Shown: positions 21,086 to 31,990 of the stretch, in pieces
How positions within the stretch are numbered: position 1 is the first letter of the stretch
Layout of the letters: the number at the start of each line of letters is the position of its first letter
Assembly: GCA_951799405.1 (NCBI GenBank)
Contig: OX637339.1
Coordinates: 18,290,001 to 18,354,000, forward strand
Direction: 5' to 3'
From: Agapetus fuscipes
Taxonomy: Eukaryota; Arthropoda; Insecta; Trichoptera; Glossosomatidae
Length of the DNA: 64,000 nucleotides
Program-made: the position numbers and the translations under genes
The notes under the pieces: generated by a model
Seen by the model: the letters and a program-made list of their open reading frames with translations, nothing else
What the model was told of the DNA's origin: nothing
Database searches by the model: none

Positions 21086-21318
21086 CCTTAAAGGTAAAGC
21101 TGAATAAGAATGGGTTTCTCAGATAAATGCACCTTATTTCTTATTTTCTACGAGAGAAAACACTAAAATAGTGTAAAAATTCTGTAGCTTAGAAGTTTGT
21201 CATGAGCACTTCTTTATAATCAGTTCACTTACTATGAGAAGTTACTCACAATAAAATGTTTTATCCACGATATCTCAAATCAGTGAATCAGCACTTAATC
21301 AATTTTACCTTTAAGGTG
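21086..21318. mobile_element. MITE family PAL2, copy 1
   Basis: The ends ACCTTAAAGGTAAA and TTTACCTTTAAGGT are inverted. A copy in the opposite orientation lies at 27695-27909 and shares the blocks GAGAAGTTAC, AGTGAACT and TTTTCTACGAGAG in reverse complement. Confidence 0.65.
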
Positions 21319-21505
21319 GTGATTTGATACTGAGTAATTCTAAAAAAACCTTTCCTATGATTTATCATCTAAGTTGCAAAGACGTATAATATTTTAAAAT
21401 TCAAGACGACAAGTATACAGTGTTGAAAAAAAGAGTTTTGAAAAATTGTATTGTCACTTTGTCTAACTAAAGACTGCTCGTTTTTTTTCAATTCCAATGC
21501 AATAT

Positions 21506-21690
21506 TTTGTTCATAGTTTGAAAAGACACTTAAAAGCTTAGTACTGCACTTAGAATTACCGTCAACTGCATACGTTTCACAGTGCTGTGAAATATACGAA
21601 ACCCTGATTACCGGGAATCCATTTTTTATTTACATTAACAGTGACGTCACATAGCCGAGGATTTTTTTACTGTGCGGAGTCCATTGTGGC
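21506..21690. repeat. Dispersed repeat F, copy 1
   Basis: Shares ACTGCATACGTTTCACAGTGC, CCTGATTACCGGGAAT and GTGACGTCACATAGCCGAGG with 36360-36640 and 60665-60925. Non-coding, and the ends are unclear. Confidence 0.55.
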
Positions 21691-22009
21691 TCCCTATGAC
21701 CGTCTTTGAACTGCTCTATTCCCAAAGGAACAAATCAATCTCAATTTCTAGACGGACTTACAATAAATCGAAAATATAATGTCCCATACAAAGTCACCGA
21801 GATAATTTATTGTTTTTTAATATCTTATATATAAAGGATTGTCTTGATTTATCGTATCGTTTGCCGAACACAGTGTGCGAATTTTCAACTCCATAAGTAG
21901 CTTCGGGCATCTAGAAAGAATAGGCTACGATCGAAAAAACTGTACTTACAAAGGGAATTTTAAAGGGAAGCGTGGAAGGGTAGAGATTGATAAGAATGAG
22001 ACGAGACGT

Positions 22010-22345
22010 ATAAGTTCGCGCTTGCACATGCCGCATGTGAACCAACAACAACATAAAACCCAAACTCAAATGAACATACACCCTGCAACTCTTGCCGGCC
22101 TTCCCTGAAACAGGGGTGACATATCTATAATCTAAGCTGCAAAGATATGTTAACATTTAAGGCTCGTATTAAATGCATGCCCACAGACAGGCACATGTCG
22201 GTTCGCCTCTTCACATTCTGCATGTGTGCATACAAATAAATAAAAAAAACTCACATAAACATAAACCTTGCAACTCTTGCCGCGTTTCCCTGAAACATGG
22301 GTGTCATTGGCGAAAGTGAACTAATATTTACAACACGGGGGTCAG
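22010..22345 (-). repeat. Two FB arms in tandem (minus)
   Basis: The first (22010-22125) is a truncated arm ending in CCTGAAACAGGGGTGACA. The second (22127-22345) begins again with CTATAATCTAAGCTGCAAAG and runs to GTCAGCCTCATAAACG. Confidence 0.65.
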
Positions 22346-22556
22346 CCTCATAAACGCAAAGGAAACTAAGCTTCACATATAGTGTCACTTCCTGCCGCGT
22401 TATCCTCGAAGGGTTTCGCATGTGGCGAGTGGAACCTATTTATCCCGAGGGGTTGGTACTCACTTCTTGTGAAGGCTGAGTAAACCTTGCCGTTATTTTA
22501 TTTTGGGGTTTGAAATAAACACCGAAACGGGAAATCATTTCTGACACCCTCATACC
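22345..22556 (-). mobile_element. tRNA-derived SINE T1, 5'-truncated
   Basis: Minus strand: starts within the T1 body at GAGGGTGTCAGAAATG, then continues to the tail (ATGTGAAGCTTAGTTTCC). An internal piece around the double-hairpin region is deleted. Confidence 0.7.
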
Positions 22557-22939
22557 AACCTATAAGTTAAGGAACATGTTTTGTGTAATATTTATATTTT
22601 TTTGAAAAATGAAGATTTTTGAAAAAAATACCATTAAAAATAATTGACAAATCAAGAAACATAACATTCTGTTACTGACGTAAGTAAAGTCACAACTAAT
22701 GGGATATTTGATATTTCTTGTAATGAGGTCCGCATGTGAATTGGCATAGACAATATTGTGTCGTCACCCAGCCGGGTTGCTGGAGAAAAGGCATACATTT
22801 AATAATTAAAAAGTTTTACTTTAAAATAATAAAAAACATTTTAAAAATTGAAAACTAAAACTTTGTTTTTTACCACTTGAGTGCATATATTTCAAGAACG
22901 TTTTCAGTATCTCTACCATTTTCGGTTGAACTTATACAA

Positions 22940-23324
22940 AACTTAATAATAATAATAATACAGTATTTTTATAGCGCCTTTTCATGACTCTTGGTCATCC
23001 CAAAGGCGCTTGCTCATATGAGCGCGCGAACAGGTGGGTCTTCTACCCCTTTCTAAAAGTACTCTCCAGATCCATTTCGCGCAGGTCATCTGGGAGGCCG
23101 TTCCATATCGTTGGAGCAGCCACCTTGAAGGCTCGATCTCCAAAAACGGTCTTCTTTTTCCTTCTTGGAAACTCTATCCGACTGCGACATGATGCTGCTG
23201 ATCGCAGTGTTGCTGTTCTGCTGCTTGTGGTGGCTGGAGTTATCATATACTTGTTTATTGCTTGGGGGCATGCATTTGAGATGATATTTTTAAGGGTTTG
23301 GTGGTTTGCACAGTGAAAGTCCAT
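22940..23324 (-). pseudogene. LINE 3' fragment (C-terminal ORF2 region)
   Basis: A minus-strand frame (23324-23043, 93 codons) contains FGDRAFKVAAPTIWNGLPDD, the same block as in the other LINE fragments here. A (TAA)n run at 22950-22965 marks the 3' end. GCGCC near 22974 is shared with 9628-9660. 5'-truncated copy. Confidence 0.65.
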
Positions 23325-23331
23325 TGTATAT

Positions 23332-23473
23332 TGAATAAATTAACGCAGTTTTAATTCACTTTTTTAAATTTTATTTTTGTCTAGTACTTTCGCCTATAAG
23401 GCATCTTCATCTTCAAGAAAGTACTAGACAATAATACAATTTTAAAAAGTGAATTAAAACTGTGTTAATTTAT
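23332..23473. repeat. Foldback of about 140 bp
   Basis: AAATTAACGCAGTTTTAATTC and GTCTAGTACTTTC on the left are matched by GAAAGTACTAGAC and GAATTAAAACTGTGTTAATTT on the right. The loop GCCTATAAGGCATCTTCATC looks like a decayed Penelope terminal motif (GATGCC...GGCGAAAG on the minus strand). Confidence 0.65.
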
Positions 23474-23535
23474 TTAACATTTGAGATGAGTTTTGAATGC
23501 TTATATATCTTTGCAACTTAAATTATAGATTATTA

Positions 23536-23627
23536 TAAATGACCAAGCTCGCAGAGGGCTCTTCACATATGATTTACACAAAAACAGCGCTCACCAAATA
23601 AATCATCCTATTATTATTATTACTATT
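23536..23627 (+). repeat. SINE T2 tail
   Basis: Only the 3' tail is present: GACCAAGCTCGCAGAGGGCTC, ACACAAAAACAGCGCTCACC and a (TTA)n run. Confidence 0.7.
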
Positions 23628-23908
23628 ACGGGAAAAAAAACATGTTTTTGTATTTTTTAGGCATGCAAGTGATGTGAATATCCTTTGGTTTGGGATGCCA
23701 AGGATGTGAAACCGAATCTTGTCCTTAAAAAACCCTAAAGGACTATGTGGTTTATACTTACAGCGGATGGGGGAGCATTCAAGTGAAAGGGGTGAAAACA
23801 AAGAATGATAATAATTTACGATGAAAAAAGATTTTTACAGATATACATAGGGTGTAGCTTTTTTTAGATAGATTTGTGAAGAGGAATGCAATTAAACCTA
23901 TTTTACCT

Positions 23909-24125
23909 GTACCCTTAGTATGAGCTGCAAAACTTGAGAAAAGTTTTAAATTTACGGAAAATATTAAAGAGTGATTTCTCCCAAAATCTGTCCTTTTTGT
24001 TTCTTACACTTTATGGTCGTAGCAAAAGAGTTACAGTGATGAAGAAAATCAAGTTCAAACAAACAAAAACGGCAGATTTTGGAAACTTTACATTGCTCAA
24101 GTTTTGCAACTCGTACTAAGGGTAC
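23909..24125. mobile_element. Palindromic MITE PAL1
   Basis: Ends GTACCCTTAGTATGAGCTGC and inverted GTACCCTTAGTACGAGTTGC. The right arm is shortened internally. It is inserted in a T3-like SINE fragment (GTGAAGAGGAATGCAATT on the left, GCAGGTATTAACGTCATC on the right). Confidence 0.8.
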
Positions 24126-24739
24126 AGGTGAAGAAGCAGGTATTAACGTCATCAATTAATAATTCATTATTTAATATTTTTAATGAATTATTAATTTATA
24201 ACAGTGCCTTATGACATCTGTTGAACCAGGATTGAAGTTATAGTTGATTTTTTAAGAAATTTCAATTCAGTTGCTCCATATTTACTCAAAAACTATTGAC
24301 ATTCTAAAAAAATTGGCCCGATATGCGACTAAACAATGTAAAGTTCTGTAATTTAAAAGGTTTTTTTTTTTAAATATAGCACATACGAAAAAAACGAATC
24401 AAATGATATATATATATCAAATATATAATAAAAAAATTAAAAAAGTAGGGACAACTCTACAGAGGCACCTGCCACCCCTAGCGGAAAAGTGACACAGTTA
24501 CGTGTGGAGTAAAAATAGAAGAAAGATTTTTAAGGGCGGAAAAGAATCTAGAACAAACGGAAGCTGTAAAAAAACTCTCAGTTTCAACCGTGACCTACTA
24601 AGAAATGGTTCAGCTATTAAAGTAATACGTATAAATGATGCATAAATATTTAAAAAAAAATCTCAAACAGATATTATATTGTAAACGACATATATTGTAA
24701 AAGATATATATAGTAAACCTGTAATATTCTATGGTGTAT

Positions 24740-25076
24740 TGTTATGATTTACAGGTTCAATTTAATAAAACCTTCGGTTAATTTATTTTAAGATTCCGTT
24801 CACATTTGGTTCGTTCACAGGGTCAACCTAACACCACGGTTGCTTGACTACTCATTAGCTCGACGGCTCAGATACAAGTCTCCGTGCAAAGCATCTCGGT
24901 CTCTATTTAAAGGTGTGTAAGAGTTATTCTGGCACATGCGAAACCACTCCAGAATATTCTATTTAGGATATTCGAGCAAATACTCGCAATATTGAACAAA
25001 TACAAGTACAATCATTCAAGTGCCTACATCTAGAGATACAGACACACTCACACAATTCAAAACACACAATCACACA
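24740..25076 (-). mobile_element. Solo LTR, family L
   Basis: On the minus strand it runs from TGTGTGATTGTGTGTTTTG to CCTGTAAATCATAACA. It has a promoter-like TTTAAATAGAGACCGAGATGC and an AATAAA. Partial copies lie at 51458-51675 and 54195-54412. There is no internal coding region next to it. The 5' limit is approximate. Confidence 0.6.
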
Positions 25077-25555
25077 TGCGTAATAATATTTCTAAGTTCA
25101 TTTTTAACCGTTCTTTCTACGTATAATTTCTCGATACCTTGATAAAATAACGTCTCCTTTATCCTGCCTGTATCCTCCCACCTTTACACCGTTTTTTACC
25201 TCTGCCATACGTTTTAACTCAACCTTATCGTTATCAAAATATGTATGGAATCTAAAGCAGCGTATCTAGTGAGCGTTTAAGTTTCCATGTATTTTCATTG
25301 AAACGCTTTGGTTGAGTTTTAGCATGATATTTTATATTTGGTCCACAGTACCTAAAGGAAGTCGTTCACTCGTGCTTCCGCTCGAGCTACCCTTGCGTTT
25401 TAATAAGGACTCCGGTTCAAAGCCGGCTGCGGACAAAACACAGTTATAGACCTATATTTTTGTAACAATTTTTAAAGATTTTTTAATCGATCTTCTTCAC
25501 ATTTAAACGCCAACCATAAAAAATCCTTTATTCATGTATTTTTTTTTTATTTCTT

Positions 25556-25878
25556 TAACGCAACACAATTACGATACACATGTGTAACTTTTTAACGCGT
25601 TGTATCCGAAGGGTCCGCTTGTGGCGAGTGAAATCTATTTATTTTTACAGGTTAAGTGGCCGGCCTTACCCCAACCACTTCAGTTAAATAGGGATTTCCT
25701 ACCTCCCAAGGGAGCTGGTTCTCATTTCTTGTGAAGGCTGAGTAAGCCATGCCGGTATTTTGTTTTCATTTTGAAATAAACATCGAAAAGGGAATCATTC
25801 CGACATTTTCGGTTGAATCCAAACCTGAGCTCTCGACATGGAATGCAAGCTCTCTACCAACTGAGCTATCGACCCAGT
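25556..25878 (-). mobile_element. tRNA-derived SINE T1
   Basis: Near full length: minus-strand head GGGTCGATAGCTCAGTTGG and B box GGTTTGGATTCAACC (mutated), then body and tail ACATGTGTATCGTAATTGTG. A separate plus-strand T1 fragment follows at 25920-26056 (AAGAAATGAGTACCAGCCC to CGGCAAGAAG). Confidence 0.8.
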
Positions 25879-26120
25879 TGCTATAAATCTGGATGGACCA
25901 TTGGTGACTATTGCACAAGAAATGAGTACCAGCCCTCTCGGTAGCTGGGAAACCTCGTCTTCAACTAAAGTGGCTTCAACTGGCCCTCTTATCTGTAAAA
26001 ATAAATAGGATCCACTCGCCACATGCGAAACCTTTCGGCGATGACACGGCAAGAAGTTTTTTGATAATGTTGATAGCTATTTCTTCCAGAAACAGGTATT
26101 AACATTACCAGATACTTTCT

Positions 26121-26362
26121 GTACCCTTAGTACGAGTTGCAAAACTTGAGAAAAGTAAAGTTTACGGAAAATATTAAAGAGTGATTTCTCCCAAAATCTG
26201 CCGTTTTTGTTTCTTACACTTTATGGTCTTAGCAAAAGAGTTACAGTGATGAAGAAAATCAAGTTCAAAGAAACAATAACGGCAGATTTTGGGGGAAATC
26301 ACTCTTTAATAATTGCCGTAAACTTTACATTACTAATGTTTTGCAACCCGTACTAAGGGTAC
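26121..26362. mobile_element. Palindromic MITE PAL1
   Basis: The best-preserved copy, 242 bp. The ends are GTACCCTTAGTACGAGTTGC and its near-perfect inverse. The arms match for most of their length around a central unpaired region. Confidence 0.85.
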
Positions 26363-26905
26363 AGGTCAGGCAAAATAGGATAGTACATCGTATTCCTCTT
26401 CACAAATTTATTTACAAAATAAAAATTCATGGTCTACAACCACATTCTCACTTCTGTATGCCTTGTATCAGAGCCTCCCTTGACAATATGGATATCAAGT
26501 CACGACCCAGTCAAGCGATTCATTTCGGTTTCCTCATGATAATAATACATCCTTTACTCCAAGTACAACAAATCCCTTTTGTAAACTAAACCATAGCGTT
26601 TTAACAAAAACATATGTAAGCCAAAACAGTCTGTAGAGGCACTGTCATAATTTTAGTACATTTTTGGTAAGAGTTCAAAGGTACGTTTGTCTACAGGTAG
26701 TCTGTCATATTATTATACTCTACTGATAATGACGCTCCTTTACTTTGACAAGTCCTTTGTCAAATTTCACAGGTCAAATATGAGAGAGTGAACAAATAAA
26801 ATAATGTACTTTTATGTTCATGCATTTTATTTGATTTTTTAAAAGGTTTTTTTATTTTTTATTATGATATTTTAAAAGAAGAGCCTGTATGAAGAAGGTT
26901 ATGAC
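26363..26905. other. No recognised gene
   Basis: After a short T3-like piece (to about 26410) I see only AT-rich sequence. A stretch near 26593-26650 shares ACCATAGCGTTTTA with 42980-43000. Confidence 0.5.
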
Positions 26906-27667
26906 TAATCTAATCTAATCTAAGCTGCAAAGATATATATCATTTAAGATTTATATTAAATGCATTCCCACAAGCAGACATGTATAATTTCGCGCTAACA
27001 CATGCCGCATGTGGACCTACAATATAAAAACCCAATCTCAAATGAACATAAGCCTTGCAACTCTTGCCGTCCTTCCCTGAAACAGGGGTGACATTGGCAA
27101 AGTGAACCATTTTTTTACAGTATGGGTGGTCAGCCACATAACAACCTATAAGTCAAGGAACATACATGACAAATTACATTTTTACAATCAATAAATTATA
27201 ATATATACATGGACATAAAAAACTAAATCATAAAAACCAATTTTCTCTGGAGGAAATGAAAGACGTATGTAAGGACAGAAAGAAATGGCGGTTGATCTGT
27301 TATGTTGGCGGCTAGGGTTTATTAAAGTGAAATTTGTTGTATGTTTTAGTTTTTGATGTCCATATATATTATTATTTATTGATTTTAACAATGTAATTTG
27401 TCGTGTATGTTCCTTGAATTATAGGTTGGTATGCGGCTGACCACCCATGCTGTAAAAATGGTTCACTTTGCCAATGTCACCCCTGTCTCAGGGAAGGACG
27501 GCAAGATTGCAGGATGTATGTCCATTTGAGATTTGGTTTTTATGTTGTAGGTTCACATGAGGCATGTGCAAGCGCGAATTTGTACGTATGTGGTTGTAAG
27601 AATGCATGTAATGTGAATCTCCAATGTAACATATCTTTGCAACTTAGATTAGATTAGATTAGATTAT
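26906..27667. mobile_element. Complete foldback element, family FB
   Basis: About 762 bp. The left arm starts with three TAATC pentamers; the right arm ends with AGATTAGATTAGATTAGATTA. The arms are inverted repeats of about 330 bp, from the pentamers through CCCTGAAACAGGGGTGACA to ATACATGGACATAAAAAACT / AGTTTTTGATGTCCATATAT. A short unique centre contains GGAGGAAATGAAAGACGTATG. Many single arms are scattered through the window. There is no coding capacity, so it must depend on another element for movement. Confidence 0.8.
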
Positions 27668-27694
27668 TTTTATGAAAAGCATTGGCATATCGCC

Positions 27695-27909
27695 AGGTTA
27701 AAGGTAAAACTGAAGAAGTACTACTGATTCACTGGTTTGAGAAATCGTAGATAAAACATTTTATTGTGTGTAACTTCTCATAGTAAGTGAACTAATTATA
27801 AGGAAGTGCTCATGAAGAACTTTTGTAGTGTTTTCTCTCGTAGAAAATAGGGAAAAAGGTGTATTTATCTGATAAACCCATGTTAGCTTAATTTGTACCT
27901 TTAAAGGTA
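27695..27909. mobile_element. MITE family PAL2, copy 2
   Basis: Reverse-orientation relative of 21086-21318, ending in TACCTTTAAAGGTA. It lies just after the FB element. Confidence 0.6.
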
Positions 27910-27959
27910 TCGATATACAAAAAGTAGTATAATATACTTGTAGTAACATTTTTGCCCAC

Positions 27960-28240
27960 ACTTCACCCCACCTTCAACTGAATCGGTTGGTGTAAAGCCA
28001 GCCCCCTTACCTTCAGAAATAAATAGTTTAAAACTTGCCACATGCAGCCCCTTCGAGGAGAACGCGGAAAAAGTTACACTGTATGTGTGCCTTAGATGTT
28101 TTTAAGGAAAATATTGAGTACAGAAGGACGAGAACAAAAGTTTCATTTATATTTTACGGATATGCTCTCCGCTGGATTGAAAAATTCATATACCAAGGAC
28201 CGATCACCAAAGATCCATTCAGCCAACTGGGTCTTGCATG
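27960..28240 (+). mobile_element. Mosaic of SINE T1 and T2 fragments
   Basis: T1 body and tail (CAGCCCCCTTACCTTCAGAA, CCTTCGAGGAGAACGCGG) followed by a T2 body piece (GGATATGCTCTCCGCTGG, CCATTCAGCC, TGGGTCTTGC) joined to a T1 head remnant (GGAATGCAAGCACTTTACC). Several insertions or recombinations are implied. Confidence 0.55.
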
Positions 28241-28269
28241 GAATGCAAGCACTTTACCTACTGAGCTAT

Positions 28270-28541
28270 CTATAATTTATAATCTTAGCTGCAATGACAT
28301 GTAAATATTTAAAGCTCATATTAAATGCATGCCCAGGCCCACAGACAGGCATATTATGTAGGTTCGCGCCTACACATTCTACATGTGTGTATAGGTACAA
28401 ATAAAATAAAAATAAAAAAAACCTCACATGAAAATAACCCTTGCAACTCCTGCCACCTATACCTGAAACCAGGGTGGCATTGGGAAAAGTAAACCAATTT
28501 TTACAGCACGGGGGGTCAGCCTCATACCAACCTATCAGTCA
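28270..28541 (-). repeat. FB arm
   Basis: From ATAATCTTAGCTGCAATGAC to CAACCTATCAGTCAAGAGC. Moderately diverged. Confidence 0.65.
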
Positions 28542-28723
28542 AGAGCACAAAAACATATAAATCATGTGCAAAAAATAACTTAAGCAAACAACTAAGGAAT
28601 CACATTTAACCGTAGAATTAAGATTAAAGTTAAACTTAAAATTAAATTGAATGCCTCAGCAACTCTTTCAACATACTATTTTTTTTTTATGTTGATGATA
28701 GCGTGATTGTCTTTTGTCTCCAG

Positions 28724-28886
28724 ATGAGCTGACGGTGTTAGTGGGGGAAGATGCGACCTTGAGCAGTCCAGCAGACCCCAGTTGCGGACCCCTGCACTCT
28801 GTCAAGTGGTACAGGGATGGCCAACGCATCGCCCTCCTGGCTGAGACTGCCAACATCGCCAGGGGAGATGGACCCATGGCTGACAG
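28724..28886 (+). CDS. Exon 1: first half of Ig domain 1
   Basis: Reads ELTVLVGEDATLSSP...VKWYRDGQRIALL. It starts after a CAG acceptor (phase 1) and ends AG|GTGAGG (phase 2). LHSVKWYRDG is the tryptophan strand of an Ig fold. The usual B-strand Cys is not in the typical place; the nearest Cys is in PSCGP. At least one more exon must lie upstream to supply a signal peptide and start codon. Confidence 0.85.
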
Positions 28887-28964
28887 GTGAGGCAATCAAG
28901 ACAATGCACCCGGCACAAAATCCATACCCAACAACAACAAAAAAATCTAAAAAATTATCTAATA

Positions 28965-29084
28965 TTTAGGTACGGTTTTTTCCTTACAATATCAATCCTG
29001 TTTCAAGGGAGTTTGGCAAAGGATGCAGAGCTTATGTTCGTTTTTGGTTCGGTTTTTGAATTGTAAGTACACATGCAGCATTCG
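28965..29084 (+). repeat. FB arm fragment, cut by a 5S-headed SINE
   Basis: FB sequence from about GGTACGGTTTTTTCC to AAGTACACATGCAGCA, where it is interrupted by the 5S rRNA-like segment at 29086. Confidence 0.5.
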
Positions 29085-29085
29085 T

Positions 29086-29405
29086 TTCTCATCAGATCAC
29101 CGAAGTTAAGCAACATTGGGCGCGGATGCTACTTGGATGGGTGACCGCTCAGGTACACCGCGTGTCGTTGGCATCTTGGGCCGGTCCGTAGTCCATTGGT
29201 AACACTTCGGACTCGTAAATGGGAGGTTGTGGATTCGGATCCCGGCGGAGCACAAAAATATACCATTCATATTTCCAAATATGCTCTTCGCTGGGTTGAA
29301 AAAATTCATAAAGCCTTTACCAAAGACCGGTCACTAAAGGTCCATCCAGCCTTACAGCAACTGGGTCTTGCTTGAGTATTGGCGCTTTGTAGTGACGACC
29401 AAGCT
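29086..29405 (+). mobile_element. SINE T2 with 5S rRNA-derived head (copy 1)
   Basis: 29086-29172 matches the last three quarters of a 5S rRNA (GATCACCGAAGTTAAGCAAC, GGGCGCGG, TACTTGGATGGGTGACCG, ACCGCGTG, GTTGGC). It is followed after a few bases by the T2 tRNA-like unit CCGGTCCGTAGTCC...GGATTCGGATCCC and the T2 body. The first part of the 5S and the 3' tail are missing. Both units carry Pol III internal promoter regions. It lies in intron 1. Confidence 0.8.
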
Positions 29406-29494
29406 CGTACACCTCTGCGGCACTACAACAAGTGCCATAGACCCCTAGAGTCTCTACAACCTAGGGAGTCTCCCGCACAGGATTTCTTAAAAAA

Positions 29495-29592
29495 AAAATG
29501 AAACGGGAAATCATGTCTGAGACCTCGATGCGGATCGAACCTTAGCCCTTAGGCATGGAATGCAAGTATTCTCCAACTGAGCTATCGATAGA
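29495..29592 (-). repeat. SINE T1 head fragment
   Basis: Minus strand: TCGATAGCTCAGTTGGAG, B-box-like GGTTCGATCCGCATC, GATTTCCCGTTTC. Confidence 0.65.
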
Positions 29593-29974
29593 AACATACT
29601 GTTATTATAAAGTCACTTCATACTTGCACAATCCAACAGTAAATTGTCTTGTAAAGCTACAGAGAGTTTTTGTCCTTATTTTATAGCAAAAATAAAGATC
29701 ATTCTCGAACCATTGATAATAATCAATAACAATTGCTACGTGCGAGACTTTACTAGAAAATCCGACCAAACACTCGAGCAAGCTCGAACAATACAAATCA
29801 ATATCAAAAACAATTAAATAATAATTTCCACATATCTATTTATTTCTTGAGAGACTTCACATACTTTATTATTAGCTCACACAGTCAAACAAAACACACA
29901 ATGACATATTCGTAAAAATACTTTATTTGCAATGCGTTCTTTAGATTTACCATTTTGGTCTTATTTTTTTACAG

Positions 29975-30120
29975 GCTCAAGCTGACCTTGACGAGCCCCA
30001 CGGACTTGAGGATCTCCCCTGTGGAGGCCAAGGACGAGGACCAGTACAAGTGTGACCTCACCTACATTATGCCTGCAGACCACTGCGAGTCCGCCAAGGT
30101 CTTCAATCTGAGGACCCTGA
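29975..30120 (+). CDS. Exon 2: second half of Ig domain 1
   Basis: Acceptor TTTTTTTACAG, donor A|GTAAGT, phases 2 to 1. It reads LKLTLTSPTDLRISPVEAKD, then DEDQYKCDLTY, the typical Ig F-strand D-x-Y-x-C. A second Cys (DHCESA) could pair with the extra Cys in exon 1. Confidence 0.9.
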
Positions 30121-30188
30121 GTAAGTTACCATCCACCATGGGAGTCATTTAAATGTAGAGGGAAGTGTAAAGACGCTTAGCCGGTTTA

Positions 30189-30580
30189 ACGCAACTAAGC
30201 TACACATATAGTGTAACTTTTTGACGGCATGTGGCGATCCGGGACCCTTTTTATGTTTACGTGTAAGGGGGCCGGACTCACGCCAGCCATTACAGTTGAA
30301 GTGGGGATTTTCCAGCTCCCTATGGAGCTGGTTCTCATTGCTTGTGTTTACTTGAGATTTGGGTTTTGTAAGTTTTGTAAGCGCAATCTTGTATACGTGA
30401 CTGCTTGTGAGAAAGCATTTAATATAAATCTTACATGTAATATATATTTGCAATTTGGATTATAGATAGAACCTTATTTTACAGTATGTGTGGTCATACT
30501 CGTATCAATCTATCTAATCTAAGTTGCAAAATATATGTAACATTAAAGATTCACATTATATGCACTTTCACAAACAGACA
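30189..30580. repeat. SINE T1 fragment and two FB fragments
   Basis: 30189-30345: T1 tail and body (minus strand), from CGCAACTAAGCTACACATATAG. 30346-30475: FB arm end (plus). 30505-30580: FB arm start (minus). All are in intron 2. Confidence 0.6.
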
Positions 30581-30584
30581 TAAA

Positions 30585-31008
30585 AATAATAATATTAGGA
30601 TGATTTATTTGGTGAGCGCTGTTTTTGTGTGTATCACACCTCAAGAGCCCTCTGCGAGCTTGGTCGTCGCTGTAGAAAGCACCAATTCTCAAGCAAGACC
30701 CAGTTGTTGTAAGGTTGGATGGACCTTTCAGTGACCGGTCTTTGGTAAAGGTTTATGAATTTTTCAACCCAGCGAAGAGCACATTCGAAATATAAATGGT
30801 ATATTTTTGTGCTCCGCCGGGATCCGAATCCACAACCTTCCATTTACGAGTTCGAAGTGTTGCCACTACGGACTACAGACCGGTCCAAGATGCCAACGAC
30901 ACGCGGTGTACCTGAGCGGTTACCCATCCAAGTACTGTCCGCGCCCAATGTTGCTTAACTTCGGTGATCTATGGGAACCGGTGCTTTCAACATGGTAACG
31001 TCGTTGAC
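30585..31008 (-). mobile_element. SINE T2 with complete 5S rRNA-derived head (copy 2)
   Basis: On the minus strand a 5S rRNA-like unit of about 120 bp runs from GTCAACGACGTTACCATG through CACCGAAGTTAAGCAACAT, GGGCGCGGAC and TACTTGGATGGGTAACCGC to CGTGTCGTTGGCATC. The tRNA-like unit (GACCGGTCTGTAGTCC, B box GGATTCGGATCCC), T2 body, tail (GGTGTGATACACACAAAAAC) and a short TAATATTATTATT end follow. At about 424 bp this is the only full-length 5S-tRNA composite in the window. It inserted within an FB arm (31009-31200). Confidence 0.85.
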
Positions 31009-31200
31009 ATGCACAAGTTCGCGCTTTTAAACATGCCGCATGTGGTCCTACAATATAAAAACCCGAAATTCACATGGACATACACCCTGCAACTCTTGCC
31101 GACCTTGCCACCCCTGAAAACAGGGGTGACATTGGCAAAGTGAACCATTTTCTACAGCATGGGTGGTCAGCCGCATACCAACCTATAAGTCAAGGAACTA
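31009..31200 (-). repeat. FB arm
   Basis: From GTTCGCGCTTTTAAACATGCC to AACCTATAAGTCAAGGAAC. The pentamer end is missing because the composite SINE lies there. 31200-31770 holds no clear feature. Confidence 0.65.
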
Positions 31201-31769
31201 CCAATACCAACCTATCAGTTAAGGAACATTAAATTGTAGGTATTTTATAACAAGCGAATAATCTATAAAAACATCAAAACATATATAAAATTCGAATTTA
31301 AAAAACGAAGTTTTAAAACCCAAAAAAATGCTTAAACAATTAATCAAACTCATCAAAAAACGTTTCAATTTCACACAAAATTTCACTCCTTATACGTTAA
31401 TTACTTTCTAATTGATACAACCCCAACCCCTGCTGGCTTCTCTGACGTCACACTCGAAATTCACTTGTTCGCTCCATCTCAATTTCACCCGGCCTAACTC
31501 TTCCCTTCTTTCCCTCTTCCAGTGTCGCGCGAGACTGACACACGGGTAAATAAAATTAGGGAGACTGTGTCAAGAAATATCATCGCTAAAGTGATGCATA
31601 AAGGCGTGTGCGAAATTCGAAATTGTCTTTGTAAACTATTCGAAATTTGGCATTCGAATTATTCACAGTTGTTGTCACAAAAAGGCCCCATTTGCGACAT
31701 GAGGCAAGAAGTTATATGTGTAGCTTAGTTACATTCTTTAAGTACGTTGCGTGGTCTATAATATATGAT

Positions 31770-31990
31770 AATCAACAAACTTAGTTGCAAAGATACATAT
31801 GTAGATTGATATTTAAAGATTATATTCAGTGCACGGCTACAAGCACGTGCAAGTTCACATTTGCACATGCTGCATTTGTACTTACGAAATAAACCAAACC
31901 TCGCATAAACGTTGCAACTCCTTGCAACCCCTGCTTCCTTTCCTTGAAACCAAGGTGTCATTAGAAAAATGAACATGATTTTACAACTGT
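31770..31990 (-). repeat. FB arm, diverged
   Basis: ACTTAGTTGCAAAGATACATATG, ACATGCTGCATTTGTAC and CCTTGAAACCAAGGTGTCATT. 31990-32640 holds nothing recognised. Confidence 0.55.

Noticed and set aside
29086..29172. Functional 5S rRNA gene
   Set aside because: It is 5'-truncated and fused to a SINE; the copy at 30889-31008 is complete in length but also fused and mutated. These are retroposed heads, not rRNA genes.
31524..31546. Possible 23-base micro-exon after a good pyrimidine tract (CCCTCTTCCAG) with GTAAAT after it
   Set aside because: It starts in phase 1 but ends in phase 0, and so would put exon 3 out of frame; the tract may be a chance or a relic acceptor.
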